A DNA stretch of 7,248 nt from Cryomorphaceae bacterium (lineage in GTDB: Bacteria; Bacteroidota; Bacteroidia; Flavobacteriales; Schleiferiaceae): contig DMCR01000043.1 in the NCBI GenBank assembly GCA_003445735.1, positions 1-7,248 of the forward strand, written 5' to 3'. Both the position numbers and the translations under genes were made by a program. The notes under the pieces are model-generated. The model was not told where the DNA came from. It did no database searches and saw nothing but the letters and a program-made list of their open reading frames with translations. Shown here piece by piece: positions 1 through 5,261 of the stretch; position 1 is the stretch's first letter, and the number at the start of each line of letters is the position of its first letter.

Positions 1-140
1 TACTCTGGATTACCTCGGAACAAGGAGCCTGGCGCTTAGTCATGAATTCCTCCGACGAGCGGCGAACCTTAACTAACAGGTTAGAGCAGGAGGAAAACGA
101 ATATGAGCCTTGGGAAGCCCAAATAATAGAACTACTGTAG
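1..140 (+). CDS. C-terminal end of a probable glycoside hydrolase (5' truncated by window)
   Basis: The frame starting at base 3 is open from the window edge to a TAG at 138-140, giving the last 45 residues of a protein. The other two forward frames are closed by stops within the first 75 bases. The tail reads like a C-terminal beta domain, with a segment WRLVMNSSDERR followed by EYEPWEAQIIELL at the end. A final strand with a 'L-x-P-W/Y-E-A-x-(V/I)' pattern is common at the C-termini of GH13 alpha-glucosidases and amylases, where an Asn-Ser-Asp-Glu-type turn often precedes it. That comparison is from memory and rests on few residues; other sugar-hydrolase families with C-terminal beta sandwiches would also fit. 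The gene ends one base before the AraC regulator, so the two are probably co-transcribed. A sugar-active enzyme would suit the SusCD genes that converge on it. The catalytic part is outside the window, so the function is tentative. Confidence 0.5.
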   Translation, partial: LWITSEQGAWRLVMNSSDERRTLTNRLEQEENEYEPWEAQIIELL

Positions 141-141
141 C

Positions 142-990
142 GTGAAAGCCACCATTGAAAATATCCGCATTGCCGAACAGGACCGTAGCTATAACAGCTA
201 TGTCCTCAAGCAGAGCATATTCGATGATTATTGGCACTACCACCCAGAAATCGAAATCACCTACATCGTCAAAGGCGAAGGCATCGCCTTCATCGGTAAC
301 AAAACCGTTGAGTTCCGCCCTGGGATGGCCTTCCTACTTGGGCCTTACCTTCCCCACAACTTCATCAGCACAGATGAGGAAGGTGTGGTGATGGAAAAGG
401 AATGTTGGGGGCTCCAATTCACTCAAGAATGGCTCAATTCCTTCAAAGAAAGTTCCGCCCTTCAACGCCTCTTCAAAGCCATGAGTTTTGGTATTGATTT
501 GGGCATACTCAACGACAAAGAACACCACGCCTTCGAAACCATCGTCGGCAAAGACCCGCTCCGAAGCATCGGCGCCTTCTTCAACCTTATGGCTATGATT
601 GCCGAGCGACCGGAATTCAACACCGTCTCAACCAACAGCGCCTACTCCAATGTGATGAGCCAAAAGATCAGCCAACGTATGGAGCGCGTTTCGAAATACA
701 TTCAAGACCACTACCAAGGCACCATCACACTTAGCGAAATTGCCGATGTAGCCAGCATGACCGAGCAGAGCTTCAGCCGCTGGTTCCGGCAAACCTCGGG
801 CCTGACCTTTGTGGATTACCTCATGCAATTACGCACCACCGTCGCCTCAAACTTATTGATCAATACCAACAAAGCCATGACTGAAGTTGCCGAGGAAAGT
901 GGATTCAATTCAAGCTCTTCCTTCAACCGGGCGTTCTTGAAAATCAAGGGGTGTTCTCCACGGGAATTCCGGAAAAAACGAGCTTATTAA
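142..990 (+). CDS. AraC-family transcriptional regulator (cupin sensor + HTH)
   Basis: A 282-residue DNA-binding regulator, normal length for two-domain AraC proteins. Residues about 20-75 form a cupin-like sensor half with the motif WHYHPEIE (31-38), a glycine-rich turn VKGEG and a 'GPYLPHNF' stretch (67-74), as in AraC proteins that bind a sugar or related small molecule. Residues about 176-278 are the double helix-turn-helix domain: the first helix pair covers LSEIADVASMTEQSFSRWFR (197-216), and the second holds AMTEVAEESGFNSSSSFNRA with the closing CSPREFRKK signature. The GTG start is chosen because in-frame stops lie just upstream (last one at 127-129), no earlier start fits, and the cupin half begins properly from there. 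It sits one base after the preceding stop with no visible Shine-Dalgarno, so translational coupling is likely. By position it is the best candidate regulator of the convergent SusCD operon; its ligand and operators are not visible here. Confidence 0.93.
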   Translation: MKATIENIRIAEQDRSYNSYVLKQSIFDDYWHYHPEIEITYIVKGEGIAFIGNKTVEFRPGMAFLLGPYLPHNFISTDEEGVVMEKECWGLQFTQEWLNSFKESSALQRLFKAMSFGIDLGILNDKEHHAFETIVGKDPLRSIGAFFNLMAMIAERPEFNTVSTNSAYSNVMSQKISQRMERVSKYIQDHYQGTITLSEIADVASMTEQSFSRWFRQTSGLTFVDYLMQLRTTVASNLLINTNKAMTEVAEESGFNSSSSFNRAFLKIKGCSPREFRKKRAY

Positions 991-994
991 TCAC

Positions 995-1023
995 AAAAAG
1001 GCGCCTTACGGGCACCTTTTTTT
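995..1023. terminator. Bidirectional intrinsic terminator between convergent genes
   Basis: An 11-base left arm (995-1005, AAAAAGGCGCC) and right arm (1011-1021, GGCACCTTTTT) flank the loop TTACG. The arms pair except at one position, which is a C-A mismatch in the plus-strand RNA but a G-U wobble in the minus-strand RNA. T-tracts follow on both strands. It lies 4 bases after the AraC stop and 4 bases beyond the stop of the convergent transporter gene, so it can end both transcripts, probably better for the minus-strand one. Confidence 0.85.
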
Positions 1024-1027
1024 AGGG

Positions 1028-2419
1028 TCATGCTTCGCCTTCCGGCACGTAGGTCATGACCTTTCTGTTGGTAATGAGCAGGTTGGCGAGTGCGGCCAGC
1101 ACGAGTGCGGAACCCGCCAAAAGCATTGCATTAATAGGAGCGTCGCCAAAGATGTTCTTGTACAACGGTGTGATGGCGAAGGCCGCTACAATTTGTGGGA
1201 GCACAATAAACATATTGAAGATTCCCATGTACACGCCCATACGATTCGGATCGATGGCCGAGCTCAACATGGCGTACGGCATAGAGAGGATGGATCCCCA
1301 GCTGAAACCGATGAGGACGAAACTCACACCGAGGTCGGAAGGTTCGTTCGCGAAATACATGTTGAAGAATCCATAGGCACCGGCGAAAAGCGAGGCCATA
1401 TGAACATACTTGCGGTTGATGCGGCGGCGTGAGGTCCACAAGGTGAGCAACAAGGCAAAGGCCATAGAGCTTAACCCGTAATAGCCCATGTACGAGCCCA
1501 CTTGATTAGACGCGTCGTTGAAGGCTTTATCGGCCACCTTATAGGCTTCAATCGCCTCCGGCGTGCTCGAAGCATATTCGATAGCTTCGGGTTTCGAAGC
1601 TTCGAAGACATGATCGGTGAGGCCGGGGTTGGCCATCGACCACATGGTGAAGAAGGCGAACCAAGAAAAGAATTGGACCACTCCTAATTTGCGCATGGTC
1701 AGCGGCATTTCAGAGATGTTCTCCAACACTTCTTTTAGTGTGTTTGCCATTCCCGCGTTCTCCTCGCGTTCTGCGCGGAAAGCCTCAAGGTCTTCCGGCG
1801 GATACTCGTCTGTGGTAAATACAGTGTAGAGAATGGACAGGATGAACACCGTGGCACCTACGGCAAAGGCAACTTGAACCGACATAGGTACAACGCCCGG
1901 GTCTGCTTCATTGCTCACCCCAAGTTTCGAAACGAATAGGGGTAGATTAGACGCTACCCAAGTACTTATCCCGATGATGAGGGTCTGTACGACGAAACCA
2001 AATGAGCGCTGGCTATCTGGTAATTTATCTGCTACCAAGGCGCGGAAAGGCTCCATGGAAATGTTCATCGAGGCGTCTAAAATCCAAAGACCTCCAGCGG
2101 CCATCCAAAGAGCGCTGCTGTGAGGAATGAAGAATAGGGTGATGGACGCTAGGATGGCACCGATCAAAAAGAACGGGCGGCGACGGCCCCAACGCGGGTG
2201 CCAAGTGTTGTCGCTCATCTGGCCAATAATAGGCTGTACTATAAGTCCTGTTAGGGGCGCGGCTAACCAGAGTAAGGGCAGGCTGTGTTCATCGGCTCCT
2301 AAAGTTTCAAATACGCGGGTCATGAAACCGCTCTGAAGCGCATAACCGAACTGGATCCCCAAGAAGCCAAAGCTCATGTTCCAGATCTGCCAAAAACTAA
2401 GTCTAGGTTTTTGTTGCAT
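1028..2419 (-). CDS. SLC45/GPH-type MFS sugar transporter, inner membrane
   Basis: A 463-residue hydrophobic protein with about 12 predicted membrane segments (roughly residues 14-34, 47-66, 82-98, 102-120, 138-158, 178-200, 245-265, 306-328, 338-356, 362-386, 394-416, 430-450). The loop between segments 2 and 3 carries GQMSD...RWGRRRPFF (66-84), and segment 4 is followed by MEPFRALVAD (122-131); both are hallmarks of the SLC45/sucrose-carrier branch of the glycoside-pentoside-hexuronide group, which moves sucrose, maltose or related sugars with protons. A charged cytoplasmic linker (about 203-240) joins the two halves. The likely role is import of di- or oligosaccharides released in the periplasm after SusCD uptake. 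It is the last gene of the minus-strand cluster but is separated from it by 72 bases with a terminator, so it depends on read-through or its own promoter; no clear Bacteroidota-type promoter (TAnnTTTG) was found upstream. A maltose/maltodextrin substrate is inferred from context only. Confidence 0.88.
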   Translation of the reverse strand: MQQKPRLSFWQIWNMSFGFLGIQFGYALQSGFMTRVFETLGADEHSLPLLWLAAPLTGLIVQPIIGQMSDNTWHPRWGRRRPFFLIGAILASITLFFIPHSSALWMAAGGLWILDASMNISMEPFRALVADKLPDSQRSFGFVVQTLIIGISTWVASNLPLFVSKLGVSNEADPGVVPMSVQVAFAVGATVFILSILYTVFTTDEYPPEDLEAFRAEREENAGMANTLKEVLENISEMPLTMRKLGVVQFFSWFAFFTMWSMANPGLTDHVFEASKPEAIEYASSTPEAIEAYKVADKAFNDASNQVGSYMGYYGLSSMAFALLLTLWTSRRRINRKYVHMASLFAGAYGFFNMYFANEPSDLGVSFVLIGFSWGSILSMPYAMLSSAIDPNRMGVYMGIFNMFIVLPQIVAAFAITPLYKNIFGDAPINAMLLAGSALVLAALANLLITNRKVMTYVPEGEA

Positions 2420-2443
2420 GCTTTATAGTTTTCGAGTGTGTTC

Positions 2444-2468
2444 AAAAAACCCGGCACAAGGCCGGGTT
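2444..2468 (-). terminator. Intrinsic terminator inside the operon, upstream of the transporter
   Basis: On the minus strand a perfect 8-base-pair stem (AACCCGGC / GCCGGGTT, plus-strand arms 2448-2455 and 2461-2468) with a 5-base loop is followed by an uninterrupted run of six T (complement of 2444-2449). It starts 23 bases after the stop of the secreted two-module protein and ends 24 bases before the transporter ATG. The T-run is on the minus strand only, so it acts on the SusCD transcript. Confidence 0.9.
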
Positions 2469-2491
2469 CATAAGTTACGACGTTTCAAGAA

Positions 2492-3346
2492 TTATTGGCA
2501 TTCAATAAGCACGTTCACCGCCTCAGTCACGCGATCCGCACCGGTGGCAAACACCTTTTTCATAGCAATGAATTCAAGGTAATCTATAGTCTTGTTAGCG
2601 GGTACTAAAAAGAAATCAGAAGGAACGATACGCATCTCAAAGTTGCCGTCGCCGATGTAGTTCATCTTCAATTTTGAGTTGGTGCCCACGTTGAAGGTAT
2701 TTTCAATCTGACTGAAGGTGCCGTCGGTGAAAATCACCTTGGCATATATATAACAATCGTCCTCGGCAAGGTTTTGCATGCTCGCCTTATCCTCTCTCCA
2801 GTTTTCGTAACGCAAGGTTACAATATCATCCGCCATCACCTTGTTCGGGAAGTGGTAGAACGGATTGCGCTCAGTGGCCGGTGGATCGATGTTAATCACT
2901 TGGTCCGGAATTTTTACATCAGGATCGCCATAACCGCCGCCATCTTTTGCCTTAACAAGGAAGTGGATATCTTCGCTGTATACGGTCGCGGCATCTACCT
3001 CGTACCAGAGCGTTGGGACCATCTTGAAAGAGAAGGTTCCGTCAGCATTTGGCGTAAATTTTAAGGTGTCATTAGAATTTTTCCATGGGGCGGAACCGAC
3101 ACCATTCACCAATGGATGGCCGCTAGGGTGTTCAACCGGTTTCCAAGTCCACAAGTACACATCTTCGCCAGCATCAATGGCCTGCTTCAACAAATCTTGT
3201 GGCTCGTCCGATAGGTCCAAACCGGCCGGATCGAATATGATTTCCAAAGAATCCGCTGGGTCGATATTTTCATCAGGCACAGTGGAAATCTGAGCGTTCG
3301 CTACGACGCCCAAGGTCAATGCAATTAGGGTGATACTCTTTTTCAT
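2492..3346 (-). CDS. Secreted two-module protein in the SusE position (DUF4961-like), probable glycan-binding accessory
   Basis: A 284-residue protein with a signal peptide: MKK, a hydrophobic core, and a likely signal peptidase I cut after ANA (residue 18). There is no cysteine in the signal region, so unlike typical SusE/SusF proteins it does not look lipid-anchored. The mature part contains two related modules. Module A (about 61-138) has VYLWTWKP, then LKFTPNADGTFSFKMVPT and IHFLVKAKDGGG; module B (about 196-269) has CYIYAKVI, then LKMNYIGDGNFEMRIVPS and LEFIAMKKVFATG in the same order. This beta-rich pattern suggests a duplicated immunoglobulin- or carbohydrate-binding-like fold. Module A is rich in exposed-type tryptophans (66, 68, 88, 114), which often stack on sugars. 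Assignment to DUF4961 is from memory of SusCD-linked operons and is not certain. It starts 7 bases after the preceding gene and ends in front of a terminator. The only cysteines are residues 198 and 283, which could form a disulfide. No enzymatic motif was recognised. Confidence 0.75.
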   Translation of the reverse strand: MKKSITLIALTLGVVANAQISTVPDENIDPADSLEIIFDPAGLDLSDEPQDLLKQAIDAGEDVYLWTWKPVEHPSGHPLVNGVGSAPWKNSNDTLKFTPNADGTFSFKMVPTLWYEVDAATVYSEDIHFLVKAKDGGGYGDPDVKIPDQVINIDPPATERNPFYHFPNKVMADDIVTLRYENWREDKASMQNLAEDDCYIYAKVIFTDGTFSQIENTFNVGTNSKLKMNYIGDGNFEMRIVPSDFFLVPANKTIDYLEFIAMKKVFATGADRVTEAVNVLIECQ

Positions 3347-3353
3347 TGTGGGC

Positions 3354-3827
3354 TTATTTACGAGTGAATATCAATTTGTACGAAACGCTAGGTTTATCAC
3401 AACGAACGCGATCGTACACAAATACAATGTTTTGATCAATGGTGCGTGGCATGTTACCTAATGGAAGAACGGTGGTCACCGTATCCTCGGTCAAATGTAG
3501 TTCTGACGGGTACTGTGGCGAGTTATAACGCCATGTGCCTGAGGTGCCAAATACATTGAAGCCTGGCCCTACAGAGTTTACGGAGTAGGTACTGTCATCA
3601 TTGATCTGGACCACCCATTTGTCTGAGCTGTTCGTATAGAAATCTGAGATGTCGCGGGTTTCTGGTACGGGCAAGCTCAAATCTGTTTGGTCGGCACCTG
3701 AGAGTTCCCAGATTCCTATGATTCCTGCGCCGGCTTCATATGCGGGACCAATTGGTCCCACCTCAGGCTTGCACGCCATGAAGGCAAGTAGCGACGCTAT
3801 TAAATGGATTAGAATTCTTGTTTTCAT
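3354..3827 (-). CDS. Small SusCD-associated lipoprotein (DUF5004/lipocalin-like)
   Basis: A 157-residue protein with a short signal peptide ending in LLAFMAC, so Cys19 is the probable lipid attachment site, although Phe and Met before Ala make a loose lipobox. The next residues (KPEVGPIGP) form a flexible linker. The folded part starts with IIGIWELSGADQTD (36-49) and continues through DISDFYT (59-65), a strand with INDDSTYSV (75-83), then GTSGTWRYNSPQYPSELHL (94-112), and closes with VSYKLIFTRK. The 'GxW.L ... tY.v ... GTW.. ... yP..i.l ... Y.f.F.r' layout is that of small beta-barrel lipoproteins of the DUF5004/lipocalin-like kind that follow susD in many Bacteroidota loci; the DUF number is recalled, not searched. 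It is 13 bases downstream of susD and 7 bases upstream of the two-module protein, which puts it in the same transcript. A surface or periplasmic role in holding or binding the substrate is inferred; no catalytic motif was recognised. Confidence 0.72.
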   Translation of the reverse strand: MKTRILIHLIASLLAFMACKPEVGPIGPAYEAGAGIIGIWELSGADQTDLSLPVPETRDISDFYTNSSDKWVVQINDDSTYSVNSVGPGFNVFGTSGTWRYNSPQYPSELHLTEDTVTTVLPLGNMPRTIDQNIVFVYDRVRCDKPSVSYKLIFTRK

Positions 3828-3840
3828 ATGGCTTTACTGC

Positions 3841-5250
3841 TTAGTTGCAGCCTCCTTCTTCGTTATACACAAACCCTTGGGCCGTTCCCTCAAAGTTCGG
3901 AAATTGGAGGATCATTCCTGGACAATCCCAATCTACCCCACGGATTTTTTGAATTTCACCTTGGACACCTTGACGCTTGAGCTGGAATAATCGATCCCCC
4001 TCAAAAGCCATCTCCAAGCGACGCTCGCGCATCACATCATTCAACGTAAGGCTGCTCAAATCCGTCAACCCTGCGCGTTGACGCAAGGCGTTGATCAAGG
4101 CCAAACCGCTGTCATCAGAATCGCCGTTCAAGCGAACATTACACTCTGCGTAGATCAAATACATTTCAGTCAAATGCAGCAGTGGCGCATCCAAGAAGCT
4201 CGAGTTGAACTTACTCACTACGTAGAACTCATCGGGAGAACCAATATTGCGCGCCTCGTACCACAACTGACCACGAAGGTCGCTGGTATCACTGGTCGCT
4301 GCCACATACATATCCTGGCTTGATTTCAACGCAGGGTTCGCGTTTGGATCGTCCGAACGGTAGTGCCATACATAGCCTGTTCCGCGCTCGTCTACAATTG
4401 TATCTGTAGCCGTGCTTTCGTTCGTACTCACCAATGTGAAAATGAACTCTGCCGGCAAGTTGTCGTTATGGTGGTCGCTAAAACGCTTGGTCAAATCTTG
4501 TTCTAGCATGTAGTTGCCAGAATTGATCACCTCACCAGCCTTGGCTTTGGCATCGGTAAACTCACCCATTTCTAGGTAAACTTTGGCCAACATCGCCTTC
4601 GCTGCCATCTGGTTAGCGAAAATACCGTTCTCGGTAGGGAGGTCAGCTTCCGCATCCAATAGGTCTTGAATGATGGAGGCATATACATCCATAACAGTCG
4701 CACGCATCTGAGGCGTTTGGTCTGCGCTAATCTTCAGAGGAATTCCCAAGTGGCTATTATCTGAAGTATATCCATAAGGCATGGCCCAAATACGCACTAG
4801 GTGGAAATGCGAAATGGCACGGATGAATTTAGCTTCTGCCGAAATACGTTGTATCGCATCCGGTGTCGCGCCTTCTAAATCTGCTACCTCTTCCAACAAG
4901 GTGTTGGCACGGTAAATCGCGATGTAGGCATCGCGGTATTGACCGCCAAACGATCCATTAAAGAACGACGAAGTCCAACGCCAAATCTGCGCGTACTCCC
5001 CGTTCAATCCCAACGGATCTGCTACGTTATCCGCCATAACCTCAGGGATGTTTTGCATCCATCCACCGTAGGTATTCGCGGCCACATCGTATACACTGAC
5101 CAACAACTCTTGTGCGTCGCTGATCGTGAGAATAGCTGAATCTGCAGGGATTTGGCTGTCTGTGTTTGCTTGGAAATCCAAGATCTTCTCACAAGAAGAA
5201 GTCCCGATCGCAAGTGCTGCTATGGCTAAAAATGCTGCTATCTTTTTCAT
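3841..5250 (-). CDS. susD-like: SusD/RagB-family outer-membrane glycan-binding lipoprotein
   Basis: A 469-residue lipoprotein that caps the SusC barrel on the cell surface and delivers glycan to it. The signal peptide ends at IGTSSC, making Cys20 the lipidated residue, followed by EKILDF as in many SusD proteins. The N-terminal SusD-like region (about 20-230) is helix-rich, with YRDAYIAIYRANTLLEEV (105-122), AEAKFIRAISHFHLVRIW (138-155) and a TPR-like helix MAAKAMLAKVYLEMGEFTDA. The C-terminal family signature is clear: LLHLTEMYLIYAECNVRLNG (357-376), LINALRQRAGL (385-395) and RERRLEMAFEGDRLFQLKRQG (408-428). It is somewhat shorter than many family members, which often exceed 500 residues. 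It starts 11 bases after the susC stop. The sequence does not name the glycan; binding residues vary widely within the family. Confidence 0.96.
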   Translation of the reverse strand: MKKIAAFLAIAALAIGTSSCEKILDFQANTDSQIPADSAILTISDAQELLVSVYDVAANTYGGWMQNIPEVMADNVADPLGLNGEYAQIWRWTSSFFNGSFGGQYRDAYIAIYRANTLLEEVADLEGATPDAIQRISAEAKFIRAISHFHLVRIWAMPYGYTSDNSHLGIPLKISADQTPQMRATVMDVYASIIQDLLDAEADLPTENGIFANQMAAKAMLAKVYLEMGEFTDAKAKAGEVINSGNYMLEQDLTKRFSDHHNDNLPAEFIFTLVSTNESTATDTIVDERGTGYVWHYRSDDPNANPALKSSQDMYVAATSDTSDLRGQLWYEARNIGSPDEFYVVSKFNSSFLDAPLLHLTEMYLIYAECNVRLNGDSDDSGLALINALRQRAGLTDLSSLTLNDVMRERRLEMAFEGDRLFQLKRQGVQGEIQKIRGVDWDCPGMILQFPNFEGTAQGFVYNEEGGCN

Positions 5251-5261
5251 GATGCGGGAGA

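Noticed and set aside
1593..1606. Perfect 14-base palindrome TTCGAAGCTTCGAA that could be an operator or recombination site
   Set aside because: It lies inside the transporter coding sequence in the repeated Glu/Ala/Ser-rich loop, where GAA and GCT/AGC codons produce such symmetry by chance, and no second copy was noticed near a promoter.
2420..2491. Possible promoter for the transporter gene
   Set aside because: The 72-base gap contains a terminator and no TAnnTTTG-type element at a suitable place, so a promoter could not be supported from the sequence.
3649..3990. 113-codon plus-strand open frame spanning the susD/small-lipoprotein junction
   Set aside because: It overlaps two well-supported minus-strand genes and has no domain or signal; its hydrophobic stretch is the antisense of a signal peptide.
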